From Spartobacteria bacterium (GTDB taxonomy: Bacteria; Verrucomicrobiota; Verrucomicrobiia; Chthoniobacterales; UBA10450), in contig JAJPGZ010000010.1 of the NCBI GenBank assembly GCA_021325495.1, forward strand, positions 186,001-250,000: a stretch of 64,000 bases of DNA. Reading direction: 5' to 3'. The notes beneath the pieces were generated by a model. The model saw only the letters and a list, made by a program, of their open reading frames with translations. It was not told the DNA's origin and did not search any database. Shown in pieces: positions 43,503 to 53,559 of the stretch. Both the position numbers and the translations under genes were made by a program. Within the stretch, counting starts at the first letter, position 1. Each line of letters starts with the position of its first letter.

Positions 43503-44345
43503 TCAGACCGATTCGTCTTTGAAGTGGCGCTTCCCTTTTTGCGCCTTGGCGAACTCGTCTTTGTTCAAAATGTTTTCGTCGAGCTGCATGTCGGTGCGGA
43601 GAAAATTCCGAAACCATTCTTCAATACGTTGTCGATCTTGCATGACCTGCTCGGTGATGTAATTCGCGTCGATGTTGATGCAGATCGCGCCGACGACGCC
43701 GAATTCTTTGCGCACGATCGGAATGGTCGTGCACTTGAATTTTCGCCCGCCGATATTCAGCTCGTAGTTGAGTTTGTCTTCGTTCGCGAGCTGTCGCTTT
43801 TTCAAATCGATCAACAAATTTGTCGTTCCATCGCGCAGATGGCGACCGGTCGCATTATTTTCGAGCGCGACGAGCGAATGCGCCGGATCGGCGAGATTGT
43901 GCAGCAGGATTTCGATGCCGGTGTTCGGAAACGATTTCCCGATCAGCCTGACGATGCGCACGCAATTTTCGAGATACTCATTCGTGTCATCGACGATCCG
44001 TTTGCCGTCGTACTTGTCGAACAAACGCGCATATTCCTTTTGTTCGGTCGGCTCGAGTTTTTCACGCACGCTGTTCTGCTCGCCGATAAAGATGAGCTGA
44101 CGCGCGGCGGTGTAATCGTTGTTCTTCAAAAAGTAATGCATGCCGAGGCGAAAATTGTTCAGATTGAACTCGCCGAAGTTTTCGCGCGAGATCGTGAATG
44201 GATAGAAGTCATACTCCTCGAGCTTGCGTCCGAATTTGTGACGCTCCTTGTATTTGCCCCAGAGAAAACCGGCGCCGAGCAAAACGACCGAGGCGATGAT
44301 CGACGCGAAAACGTTGATCCAAATTTCCCCGGAGAGAGCGTTCAT
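43503..44345 (-). CDS. membrane-anchored YheO-like PAS protein
   Basis: A 280-residue protein. An N-terminal transmembrane helix (VFASIIASVVLLGAGFLWG) leads to a helical linker, then a YheO-type PAS domain from about residue 120: FPNTGIEILLHNLADPAHSLVALENNATGRHLRDGTTNLLIDL and a strand region GAICINIDANYI. YheO-PAS proteins usually have a C-terminal helix-turn-helix; here none is seen, only a short acidic/basic end. Sits 4 bases after the SDR gene, at the end of the pterin/tyrosine operon. It may sense a metabolite there. Confidence 0.75.
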   Translation of the reverse strand: MNALSGEIWINVFASIIASVVLLGAGFLWGKYKERHKFGRKLEEYDFYPFTISRENFGEFNLNNFRLGMHYFLKNNDYTAARQLIFIGEQNSVREKLEPTEQKEYARLFDKYDGKRIVDDTNEYLENCVRIVRLIGKSFPNTGIEILLHNLADPAHSLVALENNATGRHLRDGTTNLLIDLKKRQLANEDKLNYELNIGGRKFKCTTIPIVRKEFGVVGAICINIDANYITEQVMQDRQRIEEWFRNFLRTDMQLDENILNKDEFAKAQKGKRHFKDESV

Positions 44346-44349
44346 GGCG

Positions 44350-45036
44350 TCATAATGCGCCGGTCACATTCGTGATGGAAATGTTTTCGACCGCGACATC
44401 GGCGTCGCGCGAAACAGCAAACGCCACCGCGTCGGCAATCTCATTCGGCGACATCATTTTTTCCGTTGGCCAATCGCCGGCCACGTTGTTCCAGATTTCC
44501 GTGGCCGTCGCGGCTGGATAAATGTTGATCAGCCGCACCTTGTGTTCGCGCAATTCTTCGCGGACCGATTGCGAAAATCCTTCGAGCGCAAATTTGCTCA
44601 TGCAATACGCGCTCCAACCGGGAAAGCCGCTCTTGGCCGCGATCGAAAGCACATTGACGATTGTCGATCCTGGCGGCATGCGCGGCGCGAAATGCTGGAT
44701 CAACATGAACGGCGCGGTCACGTTCACGCCGAGCGTTTGCTCCCATTCCACTTGTGTGATTTCGGTAAACGGCTTCACCACCGCGATGCCCGCGTTGTTC
44801 ACGAGCACGTCTAACCGTTTGTCGCCGACTTGCGCGATCAAATCGCAAACGCCGCGCGTCGTCGCGAGATCGTGAATTAACTTCGTCACACTCTTCGCCC
44901 GGACGCGTTTGCAGACTTCGGCGAGTGCGACGGTATCGCGGCCGTGCAATAAAAGATCGACATCTTCACCCGCCAGCTTTTCCGCGATCGCGCGACCGAT
45001 GCCGCGACTCGCGCCGGTGATGAGAATCCTTTTCAT
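44350..45036 (-). CDS. short-chain dehydrogenase, probable sepiapterin reductase
   Basis: A 228-residue SDR. It has TGASRGIGRAIAEKL, NNAGIAVVKPFTEI, catalytic S in NVLSIAAKSGF and YCMSKFALEGFSQSVREEL. The end (AATATEIWNNVAGDWP, MMSPNEIADAVAFAV, VENISITNVTGAL) resembles bacterial sepiapterin reductase as I recall it from Chlorobium. Sepiapterin reductase does the last step of tetrahydrobiopterin synthesis. It follows folE and a PTPS-like gene in one operon that faces a pterin-dependent hydroxylase, so this role is well supported by context but not proved. Confidence 0.78.
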   Translation of the reverse strand: MKRILITGASRGIGRAIAEKLAGEDVDLLLHGRDTVALAEVCKRVRAKSVTKLIHDLATTRGVCDLIAQVGDKRLDVLVNNAGIAVVKPFTEITQVEWEQTLGVNVTAPFMLIQHFAPRMPPGSTIVNVLSIAAKSGFPGWSAYCMSKFALEGFSQSVREELREHKVRLINIYPAATATEIWNNVAGDWPTEKMMSPNEIADAVAFAVSRDADVAVENISITNVTGAL

Positions 45037-45120
45037 TCAGCCACAGATTAACACGGATGGACACGGATGACCGGAATCTGCGCAGCACATCCGTGTAAAT
45101 CCGTGTTCATCCGTGGCTCA
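45037..45120. repeat. CACGGAT-type inverted repeat element
   Basis: An 84-base element with ~33-base imperfect inverted ends (TCAGCCACAGATTAACACGG at left; the mirror ending GGCTCA at right). It occupies the whole gap between the PTPS-like and SDR genes. The right end supplies the TGA stop codon of the PTPS-like gene (45118-45120). A CCACGGATGAACACGGAT family of repeats occurs in many environmental bacteria. Confidence 0.85.
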
Positions 45121-46305
45121 TATTCGCCGCAAGGTAAACCGATTGTTCGGCGTTTCCCACAACCGCAGCCTAACAAGCCGCTGCTCCATGCGATTGTCGA
45201 TCTTGTCGAAAAGCGCGCGCACGATGTTTTCGCCCGTTGATGACTGTGCGCGAAATTCCTCGGCCTCGCGATCGAGATGTTTATCGCGCCACGGCGCGAT
45301 TGACTCCGAAATCGCATTTCGCATTTGCATGTAATCGAACGCCGCGCCGGTGCGCTCGTCATAGTTTCCCGCGATCGTCGGCTCGGTCGTGTAAAAGTGC
45401 CCGTGCCCGCCTGGATTATTGCATTTGCCGAAAAGCTCGGCGTTTTTCGCGTCGCTGAATTGCGACACGTGCAATCGATGCGCTGCGCCGAAACTTTCGC
45501 GCATGCCGACAAACATTTCGCCGCCACGCCACGCCTCGACGAAGAAATCTTCGCGCTCGTGCAATCTTAAACGATCGACCGTCGCGCGCTTGGCCGTTTC
45601 GCGCAGAAGCAAGCGCGCGAGCGATTCGGTCGTGACCGGCTGATCGCGCAGGCCCGAGACGTCGTTATTCAGATGCTTATGATCGAGTGCGGCATGCAAA
45701 GCTTCGATAAGATCGACAATGTCATCGCGCAGACTGTTGCCATCGAACGTCAGCCGAACGCGATAATGATGTCCGTGGTCGTTAACCGACGGGCCGAACA
45801 GCTTCGCGTTTTCTTCGCTGCTGAGGTGCGGAGACATCGTGCGACGCGCCGCCGAAAATTCGAACCAGTAATTCGCATCCAGGGGCCCGTTCGCAAATGC
45901 AGTCGCGCTTCGCGTCGGCGATTCGCGCAGATGGACGGCGGCGAGTTTCGCGCGCTCACTCGCAAACAACGGCATGACGTCGTGTAAAAGTTGGAGCGCA
46001 ATGTTTTCCGCGGTCGGCACGACTTCGCGAAAAGCGGGATTGTCTTCGTTCAGAAAACGATGGTCGTATCGCGGATTAATGATTTCGCCGGCGCGACGTT
46101 TTATGTCGCTGATATTGATGAGCATGCCGGTGACCGCGTCGGGTTCGCCGCTGAAAACAAAATAGGCGACGTAATTTCGTCCGCTTCCGTATGGCGCGGC
46201 GCTTTCATCGCCGTAACGCTGACGATTTTGCAAGATCGACAACTGCGGCGAGAACAACCGCCGGGACGCCGAGAACTCGATGCGTTTGCTGACCGTCAAC
46301 AACAT
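45118..46305 (-). CDS. triple 6-pyruvoyl-tetrahydropterin-synthase-like fusion
   Basis: A 395-residue protein with three successive PTPS/QueD-like units of about 130 residues. Unit 1 (FSASRRLF, YGSGRNYVAYF, DHRFLNED, PTAENIALQLL) has lost the zinc histidines. Unit 2 (FSAARRTM, NDHGHHYRV, DHKHLNND, TTESLARLL) keeps HGH only. Unit 3 (FGAAHRLHV, LFGKCNNPGGHGHFY, DKHLDRE, STGENIVRAL) keeps the catalytic cysteine, the HGH pair and the AAH histidine, so it is the probable active unit. PTPS forms 6-pyruvoyl-tetrahydropterin from dihydroneopterin triphosphate, the folE product. folE lies 8 bases upstream. Confidence 0.88.
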   Translation of the reverse strand: MLLTVSKRIEFSASRRLFSPQLSILQNRQRYGDESAAPYGSGRNYVAYFVFSGEPDAVTGMLINISDIKRRAGEIINPRYDHRFLNEDNPAFREVVPTAENIALQLLHDVMPLFASERAKLAAVHLRESPTRSATAFANGPLDANYWFEFSAARRTMSPHLSSEENAKLFGPSVNDHGHHYRVRLTFDGNSLRDDIVDLIEALHAALDHKHLNNDVSGLRDQPVTTESLARLLLRETAKRATVDRLRLHEREDFFVEAWRGGEMFVGMRESFGAAHRLHVSQFSDAKNAELFGKCNNPGGHGHFYTTEPTIAGNYDERTGAAFDYMQMRNAISESIAPWRDKHLDREAEEFRAQSSTGENIVRALFDKIDNRMEQRLVRLRLWETPNNRFTLRRI

Positions 46306-46313
46306 GACGGCCG

Positions 46314-46949
46314 TTATTCCTTTAGGAGGGCGAGAAATTCAGAGCGCGTGCGCGCGTCTTCCTTAAACGAGCCTAACAAACACGACGTCGTCATCTCAGA
46401 ATTCTGCTTCTCGACGCCGCGCATCATCATGCAGAGATGTTTGGCTTCGACGACAACGCCGACCCCGCGTGGATGCAATGAACGCATGAGGGCATCGGCG
46501 ATTTGCATGGTCAGGTTTTCCTGGGTCTGCAATCGCCGCGCAAACATATCGACGATGCGCGCGACTTTGGAGAGACCGATCACTTTGCCGTGTGGAATGT
46601 AAGCGACATGCGCTTTGCCGATGAACGGCAACATGTGATGCTCGCACATGGAATAGAGCTCGATGTCTTTGACGAGAACGATCTCGCTCGCTTCCGATTC
46701 GAAGATGGCGTCGTTAACGATCTCGTCGAGCGATTGGCGATAGCCTTCGGTGAGAAATTCGAACGCGCGCGCGGCGCGTCCCGGCGTGCGCGCCAGACCT
46801 TCGCGCTCCGGGTCCTCGCCGATCGCCTGCAAGATCGACAAGTACGATTGCTCGAGATTAGCGAGACGAGCGGCCCCGCAACGCTGGATTTTGCCGATGC
46901 GACGCTCCGCCGCCTGCAATTCTGTTTCGCCGTTGCCTAACGAGCCCAT
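46314..46949 (-). CDS. folE: GTP cyclohydrolase I
   Basis: A 211-residue enzyme converting GTP to dihydroneopterin triphosphate. Zinc ligands are in [21 protein letters not shown] and [36 protein letters not shown] is the conserved helix. The residues [11 protein letters not shown] come from a repeat copy. It can feed folate, but its position between hmgA and a PTPS-like gene points to tetrahydropterin cofactor synthesis for the aromatic hydroxylase. Gaps to neighbours are 16 and 8 bases. Confidence 0.95.
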   Translation of the reverse strand: MGSLGNGETELQAAERRIGKIQRCGAARLANLEQSYLSILQAIGEDPEREGLARTPGRAARAFEFLTEGYRQSLDEIVNDAIFESEASEIVLVKDIELYSMCEHHMLPFIGKAHVAYIPHGKVIGLSKVARIVDMFARRLQTQENLTMQIADALMRSLHPRGVGVVVEAKHLCMMMRGVEKQNSEMTTSCLLGSFKEDARTRSEFLALLKE

Positions 46950-46965
46950 GTAAGATCGACAATCG

Positions 46966-48150
46966 CTAATCGAGCCAGCTCAACGGATATTTCTCGTCGT
47001 CCATCGCGACGGCCGCTTCGGTCAGCTCGAGCGTGTGTTGGGTGTCGAACATGACCGCGAGCTCTTCCGTGCGCGTCGCGTCTTTGCTCGCCATAATCGT
47101 GCCCGGATGCGGGCCGTGCGGGATTCCGCGCGGATGCAGCGTGATCGATGCCGGCTCAATTCCTTTGCGCGATCCGAAATTTCCGCGCACGTAAAACAAG
47201 ACTTCGTCGGCTTCGACGTTATCGTGCACCCACGGAATTTTCATTGCCCCCGGCCCGTAATCGAGCATGCGCGGCGCGAAAGTGCAGACGACGTAACCGC
47301 GAATCTCGAATGTTTGATGGATCGGCGGCGGTTGATGGACTGTGCCGGTGATCGGTTCGAAATCCTGCGCGTTGAATGTGAACGGATAGACGTAGCCGTC
47401 CCAGCCGACGACATCGAATGGGTTATGCGCCATCGTCACGCAGGTCCAGCGCGGGCCGTCCTTCACCAGAATCTCTGTGTCTTCTTCAAGATCGACAACG
47501 TTCAATTCGGTCGGCCCGTGGAAATCGCGCTCGGAATAGGGCGAGCCCATTTTGATCTGCCCTTCGCTATTTAAATAGCGTTTCGGAATTCGCACCGGGC
47601 CCGCCGATTCCAGAATCAAATAGTCTTCTTGTTCGACATCGTCGGGCACGAGCCGGTAGGTGATACCCCGCGGAATAACGATGTAATCTTCGGCGCGGTA
47701 ACGTTGCTTGCCGAACATCGTCTCGACCGTGCCGCCGCCTTTGAAGACGAAGATGATCTCGTCCGCGCCGCCGTTCTTGTAGTACTGAAACTTCCCGTAA
47801 TTTTTTTCCGGACGCGCGCGCCACGCCGTCATGTCCTGATTGAACAGAATCGGAACGCGGCCGCTGTAGAGATCGCCGCGGCGCGCCATATTCGCGGTCT
47901 TCAAGTGATGATGCCGCAGCGGGCTGTCGGCCGCGCGCTTCAGCTCTTCGCATTTCAACAACTTTACGCTGCGCACGCGGGTGGGCGGACGCAGATGATA
48001 CATGATCGAGAAGGCTTCGTTGAATCCTTCGGTCGTGACGACGTGCTCGTAATAAATCCCCTCGCCTTTGTAGCCCGGCCCGGCGCCATTGCGATGAAAC
48101 CAAATGTGATGCTTCCGCGGAAGCTCACCGAGTCGTTGATAAAATGGCAT
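46966..48150 (-). CDS. hmgA: homogentisate 1,2-dioxygenase
   Basis: A 394-residue ring-cleaving dioxygenase that opens homogentisate to maleylacetoacetate. Recognised by [26 protein letters not shown], the iron-site region [18 protein letters not shown] (His and Glu ligands) and [13 protein letters not shown] (second His). Length is within the bacterial range. It lies 18 bases after hppD. Neither maiA nor fahA is visible in the window. Confidence 0.94.
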   Translation of the reverse strand: MPFYQRLGELPRKHHIWFHRNGAGPGYKGEGIYYEHVVTTEGFNEAFSIMYHLRPPTRVRSVKLLKCEELKRAADSPLRHHHLKTANMARRGDLYSGRVPILFNQDMTAWRARPEKNYGKFQYYKNGGADEIIFVFKGGGTVETMFGKQRYRAEDYIVIPRGITYRLVPDDVEQEDYLILESAGPVRIPKRYLNSEGQIKMGSPYSERDFHGPTELNVVDLEEDTEILVKDGPRWTCVTMAHNPFDVVGWDGYVYPFTFNAQDFEPITGTVHQPPPIHQTFEIRGYVVCTFAPRMLDYGPGAMKIPWVHDNVEADEVLFYVRGNFGSRKGIEPASITLHPRGIPHGPHPGTIMASKDATRTEELAVMFDTQHTLELTEAAVAMDDEKYPLSWLD

Positions 48151-48168
48151 TGTCGATCTTACCTCCTC

Positions 48169-49302
48169 TTACAGATTCCCTCGTCGCTCCTGTTCTTTCT
48201 CCAGCGCTTCGAACAACGCTTTGAAATTTCCTTTGCCAAAACTCTTCGCGCCTTTGCGTTGAATGATTTCGAAAAACAACGTCGGCCGATCTTCCACCGG
48301 CTTGGTGAAAATCTGCAGCAAATAACCTTCATCATCGCGATCGACCAGAATGCCGAGACGCTTTAACGGCTCGAGATCTTCATCGATGTGACCGACCCGC
48401 GACGGCAGTTCGTCGTAATATGTTGACGGAATATTCAAGAACTCGAGCCCGCGTCGCTGCAATTCCTCCACCGTCTCAACGATGTCCTTGGTGGCGATAG
48501 CGACATGCTGCACGCCTTCGCCATTGTAAAAATCGAGATATTCTTCCACCTGCGATTTCTTTTTGCCTTCGGCCGGCTCATTGATCGGAAACTTCACGAA
48601 TCCGTTTCCGTTGCTCATCACTTTCGACATGAGCGCCGAGTATTCCGTCGAAATGTCTTTATCGTCGAACGAGAGAATGTTTCGGAATCCCATCACGTCC
48701 TCGTAAAATTTCACCCACGGATTCATCTGGTTCCAACCGACGTTGCCGACGCAATGATCGACATATTGCAATCCAGTGCTCGTGGTTTCGAAAGCCGGTT
48801 CCCATTTCTCGAATCCCGGCATGAACGGCCCGGTGTAATCTTCGCGCTCGATAAACAGATGCACCGTTTCGCCGTAAGTGTGAATGCCGCTCATCACCAC
48901 TTTGCCGTGATCGTCGGTCAGCGTTTTCGGTTCGAGATAACTTTTACCGCCGCGCTTCGTCGTTTCCTTCCACGCTGAAGTCGCGTCTTTCACGCGCAAC
49001 GCGATCGCCTTCACCCCATCGCCATGTTTGTAAACGTGATCGGCAATCGGATTGTCGATCTTGATTGCGGTCGTTAGGACAAACGTGAGTTTGTTTTGGC
49101 GAATCGCGTAGCTCGCGCGATCGCGCACGCCCGTTTCCGGTCCGCTGTAGGCGAGACTTTGGAAACCGAAAACCGATTTGTAAAAATGCGCGGCTTGTTT
49201 GGCGTTGCCGACGTAAAACTCGATGTAATCCGTTCCTTCGAGCGGAAGAAAATCCTGCTCCGCCGCCGGAGCTTTCTTTGGAGCAGCAACTGTGGTGGGC
49301 AT
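48169..49302 (-). CDS. hppD: 4-hydroxyphenylpyruvate dioxygenase
   Basis: A 377-residue non-heme iron enzyme turning 4-hydroxyphenylpyruvate into homogentisate. The vicinal-oxygen-chelate halves are visible; the iron ligands are in GLQYVDHCVGNV, EGVQHVAIATKDI and LFFEIIQRKG. It is the first gene of the operon hppD-hmgA-folE-PTPS-SDR-YheO-PAS and has a strong Shine-Dalgarno sequence (49309-49314). Confidence 0.95.
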   Translation of the reverse strand: MPTTVAAPKKAPAAEQDFLPLEGTDYIEFYVGNAKQAAHFYKSVFGFQSLAYSGPETGVRDRASYAIRQNKLTFVLTTAIKIDNPIADHVYKHGDGVKAIALRVKDATSAWKETTKRGGKSYLEPKTLTDDHGKVVMSGIHTYGETVHLFIEREDYTGPFMPGFEKWEPAFETTSTGLQYVDHCVGNVGWNQMNPWVKFYEDVMGFRNILSFDDKDISTEYSALMSKVMSNGNGFVKFPINEPAEGKKKSQVEEYLDFYNGEGVQHVAIATKDIVETVEELQRRGLEFLNIPSTYYDELPSRVGHIDEDLEPLKRLGILVDRDDEGYLLQIFTKPVEDRPTLFFEIIQRKGAKSFGKGNFKALFEALEKEQERRGNL

Positions 49303-49308
49303 ATGTTA

Positions 49309-49314
49309 CCTCCT
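49309..49314 (-). promoter_or_regulatory. ribosome-binding site of hppD
   Basis: AGGAGG on the minus strand, 6 bases before the hppD ATG. It is the clearest Shine-Dalgarno in the window and confirms this start; many other genes here have none where a repeat copy abuts the start. Confidence 0.85.
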
Positions 49315-49370
49315 GAAATTCGCGACCCCTTAATATAAGATCGACAAGTAGGGCTCGCAAGGATGCCTCG

Positions 49371-51380
49371 CTATTTGAGCACAAGGGAAGAAGCGATCTT
49401 GTCGAAACGCGGATCGGCGCGCAACGGATCGAGCACGGGGTTGACCTGTAATTGCAACGCAAACCAGTTGGGTTCCGCCACCATTTTCGGCAACCAGGTA
49501 AATGCGTCCTCGAAATTTCCGCGTCGCAAATGCGCAAAAACATAATGCGCCGCCGCCACATATTCGCCGCGCGCACTTTTACGATCGAGATCTTCCAATT
49601 GCCTTTCCGCCAGCGTTCGCTTGGCCGCTTCGAATCCGGCCGTGGCAAAAACCTGCTCGAGCTCGCGGGCCAGTTCGGCCTGGCCGCCTAACGACAAGGC
49701 CGCGGTCCATTGCGTGATCGCTTCGTGGTGCATTCCCTTCTGTTCGCAGGCGTCGCCGAAATATTCGTGAGCCGCGGCATAATTCGGATTCCTCTCGAGC
49801 AGCTTCGCGAAGTGCGCGATGACGCGGTCGTATTCGCGCATGAAGAAAAGCGCCTTTCCGTAGTGAAGATTCAAGCCGGGAAAGAACGGGTCGAGCGTCA
49901 TGGCGCGCTCCATCTGTTCGAGCGCCTCTTCTTTGCGCCCCATCAACGTCAGCACCACGCCGTAGTGATGTTTAATATCGGCGAAGTTTGGATTTAACTC
50001 CGCGCCGAGTTTGAACGCGCGTTCGGCCGAGGTCCAATCGCGCTTGTAATAAATGTTGATCGCGGCTAACGAGTTCAGCGCTTCGCCGAGCGTCTCATCC
50101 AGTTGCAACGCTTTTTCCACGCTCTCCTCCGCGCGCGGCCATGTGTCCGGCGCAAAAATTCCGTTCGCCGCCGCGAATGAATAATAAAGCGTTAAGCCCG
50201 CATGGGCCGGCGCGAATGACGGATCGAGCGCGATCGCCTGCTCGAAACATTGGCGCACGCGCTCGTAACCGGGCGCGAGAAAATTTCGCCAATGATAACG
50301 CCCCTGCAGGTAAAGCTGATGCGCTGCGATGTTTGTCGTCGGCTGCGCCGCGATGGCACGCCGTTCCGCTCCACTCAATTTCGCCTGCAACGTGTCCGCG
50401 ATATTTGCCGCGATGTCGCTTTCGACTTCGAAGATGTCGATCAACTGTCGATCGTACCGCTCCGCCCACAGGTGCGCATCATTTTCGGCGTCGATCAATT
50501 GAACGTGCACCCGCACTTTCTCGCCGGCCTTACGCACGCTTCCTTCCAGAATCGTCGCGACCCCGAGCAGCTTGGCGATTTCGGGGATGCGGCCGGTTGC
50601 ATTTTTGAATTGCTGCGTGGACGTGCGCGAAATCACTTTAAGATCGGCGATGCGCGCGAGCCTCGTTAGGATTTCTTCCTGAATTCCATCGGCGAAATAC
50701 TCGTTAGTCTTGTCCTCGCTTAAATTTTCGAAAGGCAAAACCGCGATCGATTTTTTCGGCGCCGGCGAAACGACGATGTCGATCTTGCCCTTGTCGATCT
50801 TAGCGCGCGCCGGTGGCGCCGGATTCCCGAAATCATCGGAGTAAAGATTGAAGAGCGCGAGCGTCACGCCGTGTTTCACTTCGAAAGCGCCGAGATCGTG
50901 CAGCAACGGTCGCCATTGCGCGAATTGCTCGAGGTCCTCCGCGACGCGCTTCGACAAAAGAATGTGACCCGCGCCGCCGCAATCCATCACGCGCTGGGCA
51001 ATATTGATCCCAGCGCCGGCAATGTTCCCCTGTTCGCTCAAATCCGTCACCTCCTTCACCGGCCCGCTGTGAACTCCCATGCGCACACGCAATTCGGGAT
51101 GCTTCTTTAATTCGCGCGCAATTTCGACCGCGCATTTTACCGGCTCTTCCGGACTCGTGCGAAAGACAAGCGCGCCACCATCGCCCGTCGGCAGCCGCAT
51201 TAATTTTCCATTCCGTTGCGCCGCGCGGAACGTTTCCGTCGCGCGCGCGATCTCGCGCAGTTTTTCCAAATGCTCGAGCTGCTCGTGAATGAGCAACTTG
51301 GTGTAACCGACGATGTCGATGAAAAGAACGTGACCGATCTCGAGCGCGATGTCCGTTTGCTTTTCCCCTGGCATGTCCAC
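49371..51380 (-). CDS. class III adenylate/guanylate cyclase with TolB-like and TPR domains
   Basis: A 669-residue protein. Residues 12-180 form a class III cyclase domain: metal aspartates in FIDIVGYTKL and PTGDGGALVF, RMGVHSGPV, and GINIAQRVMD with the transition-state Asn and Arg, so it may be active. Residues 210-340 hold a FlgO/TolB-N-like domain (IAVLPFENLSEDKTNEYFADGIQEEILTRLARI, ILEGSVRKAGEKVRVHVQLIDAENDAHLWAERYDR). Residues 380-600 are TPR repeats. GTG at 51380 or ATG at 51374 may start it. The run AKIDKGKIDIVV comes from two adjacent repeats. Confidence 0.9.
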   Translation of the reverse strand: MDMPGEKQTDIALEIGHVLFIDIVGYTKLLIHEQLEHLEKLREIARATETFRAAQRNGKLMRLPTGDGGALVFRTSPEEPVKCAVEIARELKKHPELRVRMGVHSGPVKEVTDLSEQGNIAGAGINIAQRVMDCGGAGHILLSKRVAEDLEQFAQWRPLLHDLGAFEVKHGVTLALFNLYSDDFGNPAPPARAKIDKGKIDIVVSPAPKKSIAVLPFENLSEDKTNEYFADGIQEEILTRLARIADLKVISRTSTQQFKNATGRIPEIAKLLGVATILEGSVRKAGEKVRVHVQLIDAENDAHLWAERYDRQLIDIFEVESDIAANIADTLQAKLSGAERRAIAAQPTTNIAAHQLYLQGRYHWRNFLAPGYERVRQCFEQAIALDPSFAPAHAGLTLYYSFAAANGIFAPDTWPRAEESVEKALQLDETLGEALNSLAAINIYYKRDWTSAERAFKLGAELNPNFADIKHHYGVVLTLMGRKEEALEQMERAMTLDPFFPGLNLHYGKALFFMREYDRVIAHFAKLLERNPNYAAAHEYFGDACEQKGMHHEAITQWTAALSLGGQAELARELEQVFATAGFEAAKRTLAERQLEDLDRKSARGEYVAAAHYVFAHLRRGNFEDAFTWLPKMVAEPNWFALQLQVNPVLDPLRADPRFDKIASSLVLK

Positions 51381-51419
51381 TCAAAGTAAACGTCGCGCCG
51401 GGAATGCGCGCATCAAGTC

Positions 51420-52334
51420 TTAATCCGCATTCGGAATCTTTACGATGCTCCCTTTCGCTTTGGGGTCGTTAGGATCTTTTACCACCGTCACGAACAGTTC
51501 TTTGCCGCCTTCGCCGAAAGCGACATTGGTCGTGCCGTCACCGGCCGCGATCTCAAACACGTGCAGCAATTTTCCCGCAGGCGATATTTTCAAAATCTTT
51601 CCGCCGAACCACTGCGCGACGTAGATGTTGCCCTTGTTGTCGATCTTCATGCTGTCCGGCCCAAGCCACCACGATTTGTTTTTGTCCGGAACGAGCAGAT
51701 TGAGCAGCGCGAAATTCGATCTCTGACTTAACGTTCCGTCATCGTTGATGGTGAACTTAAGCATGCAATTGCCGACCGTTTCGCTGACGTAGAGAGTTTT
51801 CTGATCGGGCGAAACGCCGATGCCGTTGGCGTAATTAAGATCGTTCGCGACTTCGACCCACTCCTTACCGTCCGACGCGAGATAAAGAATTTTTCCGATC
51901 ACTTCCGTCGGAAGATCGACATAGTGGCCGAACACAGTCGCGTACGCAGCCCCGTTAGGCGCGACAACAATGTCATTGATGCCGCCGGTAAATGGCTGGC
52001 CGTTTTTATCGGCGTCCCATCGGCGCAACTCCTTGCCGCTCATGTCGAGTTCCATGATCGCGCCATGCTCGTCCGTGCACGCGAGCAGAAATGTTTTCCG
52101 TTTCGTCAAAGCGAGACCGTTGTGGCCGCAACCTTCGGTGTGATTCAAGACTGTCGAAGTTTTCCCATCCCACTTCTCGAGCGTGTTCGAGATCCAGCCG
52201 ACGTAATAAAGATTGCCATCAATGAACAGCGGACCTTCCGGTCCCTGCAGATTATTCAGGACCACCGTTTCGCCGGCGCGCGCTTGCGCGATCAGGATCG
52301 ATGCGACAACGCCGGCGATAATTTTTATTTTCAT
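51420..52334 (-). CDS. exported SMP-30/gluconolactonase-like beta-propeller
   Basis: A 304-residue protein with signal peptide ([20 protein letters not shown]). The rest is a six-bladed propeller with [75 protein letters not shown] and [19 protein letters not shown], matching the SMP-30 pattern with its N-D metal residues. Probably a periplasmic lactonase or sugar-acid enzyme. Overlaps the end of argG by 4 bases. Confidence 0.88.
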   Translation of the reverse strand: MKIKIIAGVVASILIAQARAGETVVLNNLQGPEGPLFIDGNLYYVGWISNTLEKWDGKTSTVLNHTEGCGHNGLALTKRKTFLLACTDEHGAIMELDMSGKELRRWDADKNGQPFTGGINDIVVAPNGAAYATVFGHYVDLPTEVIGKILYLASDGKEWVEVANDLNYANGIGVSPDQKTLYVSETVGNCMLKFTINDDGTLSQRSNFALLNLLVPDKNKSWWLGPDSMKIDNKGNIYVAQWFGGKILKISPAGKLLHVFEIAAGDGTTNVAFGEGGKELFVTVVKDPNDPKAKGSIVKIPNAD

Positions 52335-53548
52335 AACGACTTTTGCGCGGCGCGCATTTTTAACCGCAGCGCATTCAAGCGAATGAAGCCGGTCGCGTCA
52401 CTTTGGTTATATGTCGATCTTTCACCTTCCATCGTCGCGATCTTCGAATCGTAAAGACTTTTCGCGCTCTTGCGGCCGGCCACGATGATGTTGCCTTTGT
52501 AAAGTTTCAGCCTAACGAGGCCGGTGACATCGCGCTGCGTTTCGGTGACGAGCGCTTGCAACGCCTCGCGTTCCGGCGAAAACCAAAAACCATTGTAAAC
52601 GAGCGACGCGTATTTCGGAATGAGACTGTCGCGCAATTGCATCACTTCGCGGTCCATCGTCAGCGTTTCCATTTGGCGATGCGCGAAATGCAAAATCGCG
52701 CCGCCCGGCGTTTCGTAAATGCCGCGGCCTTTCATTCCGACGAAACGATTTTCCACAATATCGACGCGGCCGATGCCGTGTTTGCCGCCCAGTTTGTTCA
52801 GCGTTTGCATCACGCCGAGCGGCGAAAGTTTCTTCCCGTTCACTTCCACGCAATTGCCGGACTCGAATGAAAGATCGACATGTTCCGCCTCGTTAGGCGC
52901 GTCTTCGGGCGCGACGCTCAACTTGTACATGTCGCGCATCTCTTTCGCGCTGGCATCGAACCACGGGTCCTCCAGCACGCCACTTTCAAAACTGATGTGG
53001 AGAAGATTACGATCGGTCGAATACGATTTCTCGGTCGTTGCGCTCACGGGAATTTTATTCGCGTTCGCATACGCGATCATCTCGGCACGGCCGGGGAATT
53101 CTTTTCGAAACTTTTCCTCGCGCCACGGCGCAATCACGTCCAACTCCGGCGCGAGCGCGGCCGCGGTTAATTCGAAACGAACCTGATCATTCCCCTTCCC
53201 GGTCGCGCCGTGTGCAATTGCGTCCGCTTTTTCCGCACGCGCGATCTCGCACATGCGTTTCGCGATCAAGGGACGCGCGATACTCGTGCCGAGAAAATAT
53301 TGGTCCTCGTAAATCGCGCCCGCCTGAAACATCGGAAAAATGAAATCGCGCGCGAATTCCTCGCGCAGATCTTCGATCACACACTTCGATGCGCCAGTCG
53401 TTAGGGCTTTTTTGTCGAGACCATCGAGTTCTTCCTCCTGACCGATGTCTGCGCAAAACGCGATAATCTCGGCGTCGTAATTATCTTTGAGCCAGCGAAG
53501 AATGACGGACGTGTCGAGTCCGCCGGAATAAGCGAGGACGATCTTCAT
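52331..53548 (-). CDS. argG: argininosuccinate synthase
   Basis: A 405-residue enzyme of arginine synthesis (citrulline + aspartate + ATP). Signatures: [20 protein letters not shown] (P-loop), [14 protein letters not shown] and [33 protein letters not shown]. Length is normal. The stop overlaps the start of the SMP-30 gene. A TGTCAT-ended inverted repeat lies immediately upstream. Confidence 0.96.
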   Translation of the reverse strand: MKIVLAYSGGLDTSVILRWLKDNYDAEIIAFCADIGQEEELDGLDKKALTTGASKCVIEDLREEFARDFIFPMFQAGAIYEDQYFLGTSIARPLIAKRMCEIARAEKADAIAHGATGKGNDQVRFELTAAALAPELDVIAPWREEKFRKEFPGRAEMIAYANANKIPVSATTEKSYSTDRNLLHISFESGVLEDPWFDASAKEMRDMYKLSVAPEDAPNEAEHVDLSFESGNCVEVNGKKLSPLGVMQTLNKLGGKHGIGRVDIVENRFVGMKGRGIYETPGGAILHFAHRQMETLTMDREVMQLRDSLIPKYASLVYNGFWFSPEREALQALVTETQRDVTGLVRLKLYKGNIIVAGRKSAKSLYDSKIATMEGERSTYNQSDATGFIRLNALRLKMRAAQKSL

Positions 53549-53559
53549 ACATTTTCTTC

